Assembly: GCA_905182985.1 (NCBI GenBank)
Contig: CAJJDN010000021.1
Location: 186,001 to 250,000, forward strand
Direction: 5' to 3'
Length of the DNA: 64,000 nucleotides
DNA from: Paramecium sonneborni
Lineage: Eukaryota > Ciliophora > Oligohymenophorea > Peniculida > Parameciidae
How positions within the stretch are numbered: the first letter of the stretch is position 1; the number at the start of each line of letters is the position of its first letter. A program made the position numbers and the translations under genes. Below are positions 37,709 to 50,362 of this stretch, in pieces. Below the pieces are notes generated by a model, which did not search any database, had not been told where the DNA came from, and saw only the letters and a list, made by a program, of their open reading frames with translations.

Positions 37709-38407
37709 TCATTATTATTTATTTCTTTGTGAAACCTAGAATATAGTAATTTTATTTTCATCTCCTATCTCGGTTTTAATGGGATAAGGGGTATCTTAAT
37801 TTTTTTCTAATTTTGCTGTGCTTTTTGTACTACTATTTAATGTACTTCTATGCGAATTTTATGTAAATTAGTTTAATTAATCTGGATTAGAATCTTCTAT
37901 TCTTAATCTATGAGTTCTTGGTTCAAAAATATTAATTTTTTTATTAGTAATTGGTAAATTCAGCTAAAAAGTATGCTGTTAGATATTAGAATTTTTTATT
38001 TAATTAATATTTTTGTAATTAGTAAATTTTTTTGGAAGACTAGTTTTGGTGTTAGGTTACATTTTAGGTTTACTTGACGATAAGAGCTTTTAGATCTACT
38101 ATAATAGGGGAATAGATAATTACAAAAAACTAATACCTTTTGCAATTATTCGCTGACTGTCGGTACAGAAGCAGCCAATTTTCCTCTTTATTTATTTGTA
38201 ATAATAACTCTTTGTATAATTTTTTATTTCAAAAATGCTGGATTTATTTGATTAGTTTTTTTCACTTTTATATTAGTAACATAAAGTACCTTCTCTTATT
38301 TAACCATAAAACTGTCTGCTCAATTATAAATTATAGTCCTAATTATTGTTTTACTAATGAAAAGCTGAATCAAGATTAATTAATTAAGAATCATCTTTTT
38401 CCAACAT
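37709..38407 (-). CDS. Unknown polar protein
   Basis: Predicted 208 residues after two unusually long introns for this window (38 and 34 nt). The first intron is pyrimidine-rich with CCCC before the acceptor. The product is Gln/Asn/Ser-rich with basic patches (YYYKQIKRKIGCFC) and ends in a Gln-rich tail. Coding character is good in the C-terminal exon (EPRTHRLRIEDSNPDQLNQF), and both joins keep the frame. No family recognised. Confidence 0.62.
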
Positions 38408-38823
38408 AAAACTCACGAAACCATCTTGCTATTCATCTTATTATATTTACATTATTAAATAATTAATATGAATAAATATTTTGTTTATAATTAAAAAATT
38501 GTTCATTTAAAGAAGAAATAATTTTTTTATAATAAAAAAACATTATATATATATATTATCGACAGATTTACATTTATAGTAAATGATTTAAAATTATTTC
38601 TTTATTTAAATATATAAATTAAATGGATTCAATAAATACATGTTTTAAATATGTCAGATTTATGATAAATCTTTCATTTAACTTTGAAAATTGTCAATCA
38701 AAAGATGGGATTGATTTCATTGTAGAATATTTTCTTAATATATAAATTTAATAGAAATCTAATAAGTTTGTTTTGATTCATTGAATATGTTTTAATCTTA
38801 ATTAAAATAAAACTTATATTTTA
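38408..38823. other. Divergent intergenic region
   Basis: AT-rich sequence between the starts of two divergent genes; it includes a (TA)n-like run near 38545-38556. No gene seen. Confidence 0.5.
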
Positions 38824-41800
38824 ATGTCAACAGAATAAGATAGATAATAGGAAGTCGATGAGTATAATAATTTTATATTATATTTAGTTTAAAAGAAATG
38901 ATTGAGATGCTCGAAAGTGATAATACAAGCAAAGAAGAGGAAATAACATAGATGAAAGCAAATCTCAAAAAAAAAGATTAAGAAATAGCTTCTCTTAAAT
39001 CAAAACTGGTAGGAATGGATTCTAATATTGATCCAAATGATCACAATTAAAATTTAATAAATAAACTTGAAAGCTAAATTGTAACACTTTCATAATAAAT
39101 ATCAGAATTAAAGTATAATATATAGAATAAATTTAGCAATAAATTAGATGATAAGAATTTAGAAATTGAAGTGCTTAAACAGGATCATAAAGAAGAATTA
39201 AATAATTTAATCTCTTAGTAAAAAGTAGTATCATAAACTGATGGTGAGATTGATAAATTGAAAAATGCTATTATTTAACTCTAATAAGAAAAAAATGAAT
39301 TAATAATTTAGTATAATTGATTATTATAAAGGAATAATAAAGAAATAGATTAGATGAACAAAATAATAGAGCATCATCAAAAATAAAATTAAGAGCTATA
39401 ATTAAATTCTCAAGTATTTTTAAATTTAATTATAATATAGAATATTGAGTCCAAAAATAGTGAAAGCAATTCTGGTTAAATTTAAATACAACAAAATTAA
39501 GTATATAATTAAATTTAAATTAGATTTCTCAATTACGATTAAGCGTTGAATAACCATCTGATTAATTTTAGAACTTTGAATAATCAAAGTTTAATGTTGC
39601 AAGTGATTTAGATAAACTAAAATTAAATTAACAAAACAAATTAGATAATTTTGGAAATGTTTTGAATCCAATGGAATCCCCTAAAAGTTAATAGAAATCA
39701 GAAAATAATGAAGAAATTGAGTAAATGTAGAATATGATAATTGATTTATAAAAAGAAGTTGAGACAGGCAAAGCAAAAATTGAAATACTTAACAATGAAA
39801 TCAATGAAAAGAAATAATAAATATCATCGTTAATTCAAAGGAATTAGGAATTTTAATTAGATATTGAATTGAAAAAAAATGAAATTAATGAAGAATAATA
39901 AAAAGTATCATCCCTTGAAGATGAATTGAGTAATTTTGAATAAAAATATGCAGATGTTATTTAGAATAAGTAAAAATTATCAGAGGAATATTTATAAGCT
40001 TAATAAACACTTTAATAATTTGAAATGCTATAATAAGATAATGTTCAGTTATAGCTATTACTTAATTAAAAAACAGAAGAGTTAGAAGAATTTAAAATGC
40101 ATAATAAATTTGAAACTTAATATTTAGAATTAAAAGAAGATTTCGAGTAATTTAAAGAATATGTACAAGAGTAATTCCGATTAAAAGATGATTCATTAAT
40201 AAAATAAGCTTAATAATTGGTTGATTATGATACATGCAAAGAATAATTGATTATGCTAAATCAATAATGCTAATTATTAGATGATTAATTAAAAAAATAA
40301 AAAGAAAGTAATGAATAGCTTTAAGATTAATATCAAGATAGTTTACAATAAATATAATAGTTAAATAACAACAATCTATAATTTTAGGATATAAAATCTT
40401 AAAATTTATTTTATTAATAAGAAATTGAAACATTAAAATCTGATAACCTTGTTAAAGAAGAGATTATTGCTGATTTATAAACATAATTGAAGATATAATA
40501 ATAAGTAGGAGAAGAACATCCTTTAAAATTGTAGAAATTATAATCAGAACTTTCTGAGAATCGAAGTGAATATCTTAATCATAAAGAATAATGTTAAAGA
40601 GAGATTCATTAATATAAATAAGAAAAAGCTTTTTTATAATCTGAAATTTAACATATTAAAGATATGATTGATGCTGTTTTATCTGAAAACACATAATATT
40701 AACCTTAAGGTAAAACTGCTGAGTAATATTATGAAAAATTATAGAATTTTTTAACAGATGATAAATTTATTCTTTAATAGTAAGCAATTAGTATTATTAT
40801 TTTAGGGATGAATTGATTTAATTAAAACAACAATTAGATAAATTTATAAATAGAACCTTCTCTGATTAATAATCACAAATTTAGCCTGAATAAACAGAAT
40901 AAGAAGTTATAACTAACTAAATAGAATTAATTGAAAAGAATACATAAACAGAAATAGTAGAAAGTAGCTTATCTGGATCTATGTGGCTTAATAATGACAC
41001 AAACAATTCTAAAGAAGACTAATTTATATAAATGAAGTACAATATTATATAAAAAATTAAGAAAAAAAAATGAGGATTTAGATTAGTTATTGAAAAATTA
41101 TGAAAAAGAAGTTTCAAACTTGAAATAATAAAATAAATTTCTGTAAAAAAAGATGGAAACTAATTAGAAACCAAATCCTTAGGAGAGATTAGGAAAAAGA
41201 GTTAGTTTATTTGAGCAATCTTAACCAAGAAAATCAAAATAATTTCAGTATTAGAATTATTGAGTATTAGTTTAAATTTATGTGAGTCGTAGTAGATAGA
41301 CGATTAATAAAGAGAAAGCTTATTTACGAAAGAATTAATAGAGAGTTTAAAAAAAGATAATAAATAACTTGCACAATAGAATTAGGATCTTTTAAATTAA
41401 CTAAATGAAATGAAATAATTATAGGAAAAAAATTAAGAGGAATAAAATCGATTGGAAGAGTAGCTTTAATCTTAAATTTTAATAAATTAAACAAGAAATA
41501 AGAGTGTGGAAAATAATTAAACAATTATTTCATAAATTAATAATACAATGATTTAATTAAATTAAATTGAACTATTTTTAGTTGTTAAATCTTAAAAGAA
41601 TTTCTAATTTCCTTATATTGAATTTAATAGAAAGTAATAATTTATTTTTATAATTTAGATAAATTAAATTTTATTCTTAAGGAAAAACCAGAATTGAAAA
41701 ACAAATATATGAAACATTTACTTTTGATGATATATTTTTAGACATTTAAAAAGTGAGACAGTATTTCCAGTTCTATGGCAAAATAAGTTTAGAGTAAAGT

Positions 41801-42771
41801 AGAATGTATCTGATTGTTGGGCAATCAAGTATTTATATGAATCTTAAATAGAAACGCAAAAGAAATATTTATTATTGATGTTTCTTGATTTATATTATAA
41901 CAAAATAAAAGAGTAGAATGTTAAGTAAAATTAAAAAATCAGATTATAAATTTAATATTAAGAAAGAATAGGTAATAATTGGTAAACTCTTGATTAATTA
42001 AAGAGTGATTTATATATAGAGAATGAGAATTTAAATTAAAGCTTATAATAATTAGATTTAACAATTCAGAATATTAAGTTTTATTTATATGGTAAAAATC
42101 AGTAAGCAAAGATCTTAGGAAAAGAGAAAATTAGATAATTAATAATAACTTAGAGCATAATTTTTAAAGAGCAAACTTACACTCAATAGTTTATTATGAT
42201 GACTGTTCCTATGGTTCCTAGATGCTAGTTTCCAAAATTTTTAAAAAAGATCTCTAATCATACAGCAACTATGTAATTTAAATACTATTGTTTATTAACT
42301 GTTAATCCAATTTTATTACATTATAATTAAACTGTAGATATAATGTATTTGGCTAAAATGATTTATGCATAGAATAATTAAGAAGAACTTAATAAATAAA
42401 TGAAAATTGATGATGAGAGTGTTCGATAAATTAGATAAGCAACTGGTTAGGTTACACTTAAGAATTAAGAAATTGAAACATTAAAGCGTCATGTAGAATA
42501 TTTAAAAAAGTAATAAAATGAAGTATTACTCAAATAAGAGAGTAAATAATAGCTTTATTAATAAATCTAAATACAGCTTTAAAATATTATTGTAGATATC
42601 AAATTAAAAATGAGTCAATCAAAAACTAAAAATAGTAAAACTCCTTGTCCCGAAGTTTAATTTTATGAAAAATTGATTTCCTAATTAGAAAACCTTTCAA
42701 GAAAACTTTCTCCTATTTAATAGGTATTAAACACTGATAGATCGATAAGTCCTTCAATATAATATTAATGA
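38824..42771 (+). CDS. Coiled-coil protein with C-terminal degenerate kinesin motor-like domain
   Basis: About 1,230 residues with roughly ten short introns. The first two thirds are a long Gln/Glu/Lys/Leu coiled coil. From about nt 41550 the sequence follows the order of a kinesin head: an initial strand (IELFLVVKSQ), IYETFTFDDIF (kinesin F.FD.VF), IVGQSKTQKK where the P-loop GQTGSGKT should be, MFLDLYYNKI (kinesin FLEIYNEKI), and LLTVNPILLHYNQTVDIMYLAKMI (kinesin ISP...ET..L.FA). The P-loop glycines are gone and no SSRSH or DLAGSE motif is visible, so ATP hydrolysis is unlikely. A second short coiled coil closes the protein. Layout fits a kinesin-14-like non-motor partner of the Vik1/Cik1 kind. 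This is inference from motif order. Confidence 0.72.
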
Positions 42772-42883
42772 TATTTCTATATTGTATTTTTATGTTATAA
42801 CCTAATGTTTATAGAAAATAGAACAAAATATAAAAGATATCTTATAAGTGATTAGATTTGTGACATTCTAAAATAAATATAGC

Positions 42884-43231
42884 TCATTTAATTGGTTTAT
42901 GAAGAACTTCCATAAGATTTGGAAACTAAAATATTTACTCTGCATGTTAAGTGTTTCCATGAAATATCCATTTATTAATTTCTTTAAATTCTCCTCTTAT
43001 AACTCTAGTACCATCTTGTTGTGATTAAAATACATATAATGGTTTTGGCGGATTTATAATATGTTTGGTTAATTCTCTACCATGAATGATTACCTTGTCA
43101 TCTTATGGTTTAAAATATTATTCACTTGGACACTCTCCTCCTTTTTTTATGGTACAAGGTAAAAAGTTAATTCCAACTTTTTCAAAACCATCAAATTATT
43201 TATAATCTTTCACGAATTTCTTTTATTACAT
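42884..43231 (-). CDS. RNASEH2C: Probable ribonuclease H2 subunit C
   Basis: Intronless 115-residue protein. It carries the hallmarks of the small RNase H2C/Rnh203 subunit: NFLPCTIKKGGECPSEQYF (family: LLPC-x5-GEA-x3-FF), a central HGREL strand (family FRGR.L.G), a variable loop, then a C-terminal W.FHGN and PNLMEVLHKPI segment (family: W...AH). The subunit supports the catalytic RNASEH2A in removing ribonucleotides from DNA. The match rests on motif order and size. Confidence 0.68.
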
Positions 43232-43358
43232 AATTATATATTAAAATTAAATATTATACATCAAATTTTATTTTACTATTTTAACTAGTTTAGAATTAAT
43301 GAATATTTTGAATGATATTTATAGAATATTGATTATATTTCCTTTTATTCTAGAGTGT

Positions 43359-44246
43359 TCATCTCATTATAATTAATTGATAAATATGGGAAAGGATTGT
43401 TTATACAAGGTTCTCTCCAAATCTAATGATCCAATATACAATAAAAAATTGCATGTTTATCAAGTATCTACTCATCTGTTTCTTATTTTCAGGATCTGGA
43501 TATTAAAATTCATAGAAATAACTATTTTCACATTCATTTACAAATTTATTATTTTATTATTAAATTGCACTTTTTAAAGGATCAAAGTGTAATGAATCTA
43601 CAATGAATGTTACTTCATTCTCTTCTTTACGTTTCAAAAATCGGTTTATACTATAAAGCATATAATATTCAATAGCTTTCTCTATCCATATCATTGTTGA
43701 GTATTCAAAAAAGTAATTCAAATTATTATATTTACTTTATAATGAATATTCACAAAACTCTTTTATCATGTTCTTTACATCCGGTAATTACATAATTATT
43801 CCAATATAGATTCTTTAATATATTTATGATAATCCAATCAAATAAACCTTTGAACCTTTTAAAATTGTTCTATATAATGCCTAAAATAAACCAAATTAAG
43901 ATATATCTACACTGCTCTATTGATTTGCATATAATTGAGTCATTTCTAATAATTATGCAAGATTTTAAGACATAACTTCACTTTCTTAAATTAATTAAGG
44001 AGTAAGTTCTTATTAATTATTTTTATATTCTTAAAGAGTCTGAAAAAGTTATTAATAATAACCAAGTTTTTCACCATTTTAATATCCTCATATTTCTTAT
44101 TTTTATTCTGAGTTTAATAAGGGATTTGCCTTTATTAAATGAATTGAATCAAAAATTGGTAAATCGATTTTTAATTAATTTGTATCAATTGGCAAAATTG
44201 GATATTATTCAAATAAATTCTTTCATAATCTTGATTCTTACATCAT
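43359..44246 (-). CDS. Unknown protein, uncertain N-terminal exons
   Basis: A clear coding stretch of about 190 residues (nt 43360-44020) contains SVDISQFGLFQALYRTIL, IYIGIIMQLPDVKNMIKEF and EVTFIVDSLHFDP. I do not recognise the family. The N-terminal part can be read two ways. One uses a 22-nt intron after ATGAT and a 23-nt intron with an unusual GTTA donor, giving 280 residues. The other has more protein-like composition but crosses an in-frame TGA near 44092 and needs a frameshift at the start. Confidence 0.6.
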
Positions 44247-44650
44247 TTATTATTTGTTCAACTTTTTAATGATATTATTTATATAACTATCTTTTTGCAT
44301 ATAAATATGGTGAAGGATCCATTTATATTAAAAAGTTTGTTTTATCCTTATCCTTTGTTCTAAAGAATTTTATAATCAAATTACATAGACTTTCATGTAA
44401 AATTATTTTGATTGAATGTATTTTCATAATTTTTTATAGTAAAAATATCAATAAAAAAGCAAAATTAGCTTAAGATAAAATGATTTAATTTATTTTACAA
44501 TATACTTTATATTTCTCCTCTAAATAAGAAAATATATTGATTTATTTTTTGAGTAATTGTGAAATATATAAAATTTCTTTTATTTTTAATGCTATTTTAT
44601 AGTGTTGCATTTTATATATTATCTTTTAAAGATAATGAAATAAGTTTTAT
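44247..44650. other. AT-rich intergenic stretch
   Basis: No gene or structured element seen between two minus-strand genes. Confidence 0.5.
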
Positions 44651-44830
44651 TCATTCAAATCCTTGCTTCTTTAAACATATTCTATGATTTTCCATTTCCT
44701 TCTTGCATTATTCTTCTCCATTTAAAATGATACATTCATCTCTCAATTATCTAGTTTCAGGACATGGATTACATGCTTTACATTCCTCTTAAGGTACTTT
44801 CTATGTCTATGCAGAATTATAATTACCCAT
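44651..44830 (-). CDS. COX17: Cytochrome c oxidase copper chaperone
   Basis: Intronless, 59 residues, the usual COX17 size. Twin CX9C motifs are intact: C-PETRQLRDE-C and C-KKEMENHRI-C, separated by IILNGEEQ as in the family (RDACIIEKGEEHC). The protein would act in the mitochondrial intermembrane space, delivering Cu(I) to SCO1 and COX11. Oddity: the family's vicinal Cys-Cys copper site (PCCxCPET) reads ACNPCPET, so one of the two cysteines is Asn, while an extra Cys lies three residues upstream (CKAC). Confidence 0.9.
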
Positions 44831-45421
44831 TGTATGAATATTATTTGAAAAAATTAATAATAATAACAAAAAAAAAAAAAAGTTTGATTTAACTTTTTAT
44901 TTTTACAGGATTGATCGAATTAGATAAAAATGTAGAGTTTTGTTTAAAATAATTACATTTTTAATAATGAAATTTGCCTTAATTGGTCAGGAAATTAATA
45001 TTTTATCAATAAAATAAAAATTGCATTGATCATTATTGATGTTCAATATTAAATTTGGATTTGAATACATAATTCAATAAAATTTATATCTATTAATATT
45101 TGGCCTTTATTTATCATAAGATAAGTTATGAATATTTTCCTGTAAATATTTTTCTATTAATTTATATCAATATATATATTTATCTAAAAAATAATCTAGT
45201 CAACATTTAAAACAAATTTATTTGTTATAATAGTTTATAAAATTGATTTATTTAATTGAGAGGGTTTTATTTGAGTATTTAGAAAGCATAAGTAAAAATT
45301 GTGAATTTTCAAACAAATATTCTTAAATTGAATAAATTATCCAATCAAATTGAGATAAAATAATAAATTTGATTCTTAATCTCAAAAAAGAAATGGTAAA
45401 TAATAATAATAAAAAATATAA
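44831..45421. other. AT-rich divergent intergenic region
   Basis: Between COX17 (minus) and a basic protein gene (plus). It has a run of 14 A at about 44868-44881 and no gene. Confidence 0.5.
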
Positions 45422-45667
45422 ATGGGAAGACCAAAAGTTACAAAGAAGTCAGCTAAAATAGGTAATTAATAAATATAATGATGAATAGCTAAAAAAAAGA
45501 TTGCAAAAAAAGGTTCTGGTCCAAGACCAACAAGAACTATTTAAGCAACAGTTGCTTAAGCTTAAGCTACTACACAACCTAGTGCTGGTTAAAGAAAATT
45601 ACCAAGATAAAATAGAAGAAATAAATAAGCAAATAGAAAGTCAAATAAAAAAGCATAAAAAAAATGA
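45422..45667 (+). CDS. Small highly basic protein
   Basis: Predicted 72 residues after one 27-nt intron. Lys/Arg-rich throughout with Gln/Ala/Thr; it begins MGRPKVTKKSAK, where GRP recalls an AT-hook core, and the C-terminus is RRNKQANRKSNKKAQKK. The composition suits nucleic-acid binding (chromatin or RNA), but there is no domain to confirm it. Confidence 0.65.
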
Positions 45668-45713
45668 ATGAAATATAATTAATAAATATTTAATAATATA
45701 ATCTAATTCATTG

Positions 45714-48216
45714 ATGTTTTTCAAGTAAAATTTTGAAGTCATTAAAGCTTTGGTCGATTTTTTGGATTTGGTTAGCAACCAAAATTTGATAATTTGTTGA
45801 AGAAAGAAAATTTGACAATAGAATGCATTTTTAATGAAGATGACATACTTCAAGAATTGAAAGGAACAAGTTCTTCTAAATTTGCTGATTTGTATAAGAT
45901 TTGTTTAATTTTAGTTTAATATAACATCCCTAAGAATATCAGAAGATGATAAATTATATAGTTGAAGAAATTCCTGATTAATGTACAGAAAAAAATAGAT
46001 GTGTCAAGTATGAATATATTTAATTATTTTAAGATATCCATTTTATGTAAGTGAAATCTTGGGATCTGAAAATGAAAAACTAATTAATTTTTTATTTGAT
46101 AAACCAAGTGAATAGCCATCAGACGATGGAAAAAATCCAATTGAAGATGAAGATACAGAATAAGTATAATCAATAGAATAAACTAATAATATTTAAGAGA
46201 ATGAGATTATTAGAGCAAATTTATTAGAGAATTTATTAAAATTGCTAGAAAATGATGTTATTATAGTCACAACAGCAGGATATTTTGCTAAAGTTGTTAA
46301 TGCAATAATCCATAAAAGAGGACATAGTGTAAAAATTTATTGATTATTATAAGTTTTGGGAACATTTAAAGCATTACTAAGATATTATTTCAAATTTATT
46401 TAAACATGCCTATCTTAAACATATTGTAGATATTTTTGAAAAATTAATACTTTTGGAAGAAAATTTTGATTAATCTATTGAATATATAAATGAAAGGTCA
46501 AGTTTACTTTAAAGATTGGTAGTTTTTTTAAAAGGAAAATAACATTCTTAAGTGATAGTTGGAAACATCTGTGAATTATTTGTGGAATTGTATAAAAAAT
46601 CTATAAATTAATTTGAAAGTTAAAATTAAGAAATAAAAAGTATGTTAGTATAATTTACAATTACAACAACACCACTATTTTTTATGAATATAGCATTAGC
46701 TACATAATAGAGTATTGTTTATAATTTGTTAAATGTTTAATTTGAATTTTTAAATAAATTTTACTTATCTGATTAATCTCATGATATTAAAATTAATTTA
46801 ATCGAGCTTTACAAACCAGTAATTTAATTATTTGAAAAAGCATTAAGCTAAGTTGATAGTTTGAAGATTCCATTTATTTCTTCTGATGGAACTGAAGTAA
46901 GTCCATTAGGAGATGCAAAATTACTCATTATATAATTAATTATTTAATTAATTAATAAATAAGAGTTTTATCCTTATTTTACAGCTGAATTATTTTCTTA
47001 GATAATTGATTTAGTCAAATTACATCCTTCTAATAATTAATTACATATATTATTTGAAAAGTTTGTTATGGCCATTTTTGAGACTTTTGATGAAAATTTG
47101 CATAGATTGATTTTTGAAGATACTAATCTATTGCTATTTATTATATAAAACAATGATGAAAAAGCAAGATAACATAAATTTGGATATTAAGGAATTCTAA
47201 CAAGATTGACTAATTATTTGGATAACAATAAAAATAAATCAAATTCATTTTAAGTTAGTTTATAATTATGTATTAAATTAATATAAATTATAGTATCAGC
47301 CATTTCAATAGATTGGGATGATTATATAAAGGGATTAGCAAATGTTAATAAAGTTGAATAAGAATGGATATTAGGAATAAATCCTAAACAGAGAGAATCC
47401 AAATTTATAGAAGAAATAATAAGTCCAAATATTAAAGTAGAAACATAAGAATAAAATCATGTAATATAAGGAATTAGAAAATGTGAAAGTTCTGATAATA
47501 ATGATGTTGTACAACCTCAAGATGTTGATCCTGAAGGAGTGGAAATAGAAGAAGATATTGAATTGGATTCTGAAGAAAAATAAAATGAAGATGAAATTCA
47601 TGAGAAATAATAAGAATAACATTAAGAATCTGAATAATCTAATGAAATTGAAGATTAATCAAATATTGAAATTAATTAAGATGATTAAGAAATAAATAAA
47701 TAAGATATTGTAAATTAAGAATAATAATTAAATGATTAAACAATGAAAGAATAAATAAATCAAATAAATTCAGATGATCTTACTGATAATCTTAATAATA
47801 AAGAATAATAATAATAGTAATAATAAGAAGAAGAAGAATAATAATAAATTGCTATTTAATCATAGGTCTCAGAAGAACCATAGAATTTGGAGTAAACAGA
47901 AGAAACTTAAGAAATTATCACTGAAATTGATGAAGATAAAGATGAAGATGGTGAAAAAGAAGAAATTTAAGAGGAAATTGTTTAATCATAAGAGTCTTTA
48001 AATGATCAACTTATTAATAAAGAAGAAGAATAAACTATAAATAAGGAGGAAAAAGAACAATCTAATAATTAGGAAGAGGAATAATCTTTAAACAAAGATG
48101 ATGAATAACCTATAAACAAAGAAGAAGAATAACCTATTAAATAGGAAGAGGAATAAATAAATAAATAGATAGAATAAGAAATAAAACATGAAGAGGAACC
48201 TAAATAAATAGAATGA
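45714..48216 (+). CDS. SAPS-family regulatory subunit of PP6/Sit4-type phosphatase
   Basis: Predicted 801 residues after introns of 23, 23, 26 and 25 nt. The N-terminus FGRFFGFGQQPKFDNLL, FNEDDILQELKGT, DFLIQHP, then YPFYVSEIL follows the SAPS domain pattern (FW.F......ID.LL...TLEELLDEDD.LQE...FL). A helical repeat body extends to about residue 530. The C-terminal ~270 residues are extremely acidic and Gln-rich, with repeated NKEEEQ and KEEEQP units near the end. SAPS proteins bind the catalytic phosphatase and choose substrates. The first exon is only 11 nt (ATGTTTTTCAA) and joins to restore the FGRFFG start. Confidence 0.88.
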
Positions 48217-48635
48217 TATAATATTATTTTTAATATTAATGTCAATGCCAAAACTAGCTATTTGTCCAAAGTTGTACATTTTCTTTATAATCCTTAAAGT
48301 TTTATCTATATTTTTCCAATTAATTTTATTTTTGAATTTATCTAAGTTAAAGTTTATCATAATTCTTCATTTCTCTACAATTTAATCTCCAAAGTGTAAA
48401 TGCCCCTAATGATATTGAACAAAAAAATTCTAATTATGGCAATTATAATAGTGGTTATTTTTTGAGTTTTTTTTTCAATAATAATCTTATAAGTCCAATA
48501 GAGACATATGTAATTCCTAAAATTTGGAAAGAATACAACATATTTGATTGATGTAAATCATTTCTTATAATATTCATAATTTATGAGTAATGATCAAAAA
48601 TAAATATTAAATATTAATTTTCATTAAATTTATTA
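48217..48635. other. AT-rich convergent intergenic region
   Basis: Between the 3' ends of the SAPS gene and the copine gene. Minus-strand open readings here are shadows opposite the acidic repeats and UTR. Confidence 0.5.
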
Positions 48636-50194
48636 TCATTATTATTATGGCATGGTCATATTAAATCCCTACATTTAATGAACAGGTGGTGCTCCAGGTT
48701 TAATTCCTTACATTTCCATGTAATTTACTAATTAATCTGGTAATTCTTCCAGAACTTCCTTAGCTAATAACATAGAGTCTTTAAAATCTCTAAATGGAAC
48801 AAATTATACAAGATCTCTTTTATTAACTGACTACATCATTTATCCATCAGCTAGAATATAATTAAATTAATACGAATATCTCCATCCAATCTCTTCATTA
48901 AAGAAAAATCATCATCTCCAACTCCAATTATGATTATTGAAATTGGTAAAAATGCTGCTTATTCTAAATATTCTTCAACTTAATCCATATCATGAATTGC
49001 TCCATCAGTTAATATTAGTAATATTAAATATTAATTTAATCCTTATTATTTAAGAAAAGTTGCTTATTTCATTGCTTCAATAATTATAGGACCAAAAAAT
49101 GTAGGTCCAGAAAATAGTAAATAATTTAATGCATTCTAATACATCTACATAATTCCATCTAAGCCTAACGCACTTGTACTATTTGGATCTCCAGATAATG
49201 GAAAACAATGGCTAACAGTACTAGTTTTTAAATTTGGAAAATTTAGTTTTGCACCAAAACCATAACATTGTACTTACTTATCATAATCATATGCTAATAA
49301 TATTTCTCCTATACTTGTAAGTGCTTAAGCATATTAATTTTAAGAATATATTCTATGTAAACTATTCTATTAATCTTAATCTCGATTACTTTATGTGAAA
49401 TCAATAGCTATATTTAAATTTAATTAAGTTCCACCTTAGATATAATCCATAAAAGTGTATTTAAATATTGTTTCAAATTATGAGAATTAAATGAAACCAC
49501 CACTATTGCTTAATTAGAATTATCTTTGCTCTTTTTTTAATTGATCTATTGTTATTTAATTAGATCCTATTATTTTATTAATTGAATCATAAACTTCAAC
49601 TTTAAATTAATCTCCAATTTTAAATTATTTTATTTAAAAAGTCTTCCATTATGGATTTGAAGTTTTGTGAACAAGTTCTGATTAATAAGCAAAAAATTGA
49701 TTTTAGTTAACGTTTTTAAATATTTTAAAACTTGGATTTGGAGCAGAACACCAAGATCCTTTTAAAGATGATCCCTTTATTTGCATTATATATAATTCAT
49801 TTAAATCTTGATTTTTTTCACACATAGTGATTAATTTTCCTCCTTTATTCAAATCAAGAATACATGTTTAATTTCTTGATCCAAACATTATTCCAACTGT
49901 AGTTTCTACACAACCAAGATCATCAAAGTTTTCTCCATCTACATCTCTTACTTCAAATTTTAATGGTTATTTAACTTCAAAAATATAATCTAAAATTATT
50001 GATGTTTAAAAATTAGGATTAAGATTGTTTTTAACTATTTCTGTTTTTCCAATTAAAGACCATTAATGATCTAAGCAATTATTTCTAAATTTTTTTTCAA
50101 AAACCAAAACCTATGGATCTGATTTAGAAAATGTATCTTTATCTTTCAGCTATCTACAAGCTAAGTGAAGAGTAATTCTGCATCCTGAGTGCAT
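48636..50194 (-). CDS. Copine (C2A-C2B-vWA/copine domain)
   Basis: Calcium-dependent phospholipid-binding protein, 511 residues with one 23-nt intron near the C-terminus. C2A starts at residue 5 (ITLHLACRQLKDKDTFSKSDP, with Ca2+-ligand aspartates) and includes VRDVDGENFDDLG. C2B covers about residues 140-270 (VEVYDSINKIIG). The vWA/copine domain begins LNLNIAIDFTQSNRD and holds LILTDGAIHD and VQFVPFRDFKDS, ending in a Gln tail. Copines bring calcium-regulated partners to membranes. The protein is of typical length and no key block is missing. Confidence 0.95.
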
Positions 50195-50362
50195 TTGAAA
50201 AGTATTATAAATTAACTTATAAACTTAAATGATAAATTTAGTTATGAAACATAATAATATGATAATTACTATTAAATATTTAAATTAATTTGCTATTTTA
50301 AAGAATTATAGTATAATAACAGATATTCAATTTTTTCAATTAATTGTATTTTATACAAATAA

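Noticed and set aside
38140..38379. Plus-strand ORF beginning MQLFADCRYR
   Set aside because: It lies opposite the better-supported spliced minus-strand gene 37709-38407 and has no motif or good context.
47371..48360. Several Phe/Leu-rich minus-strand ORFs
   Set aside because: They are antisense shadows of the acidic Glu/Gln-rich tail of the SAPS gene, whose codons read as Phe, Leu and Ser on the other strand.
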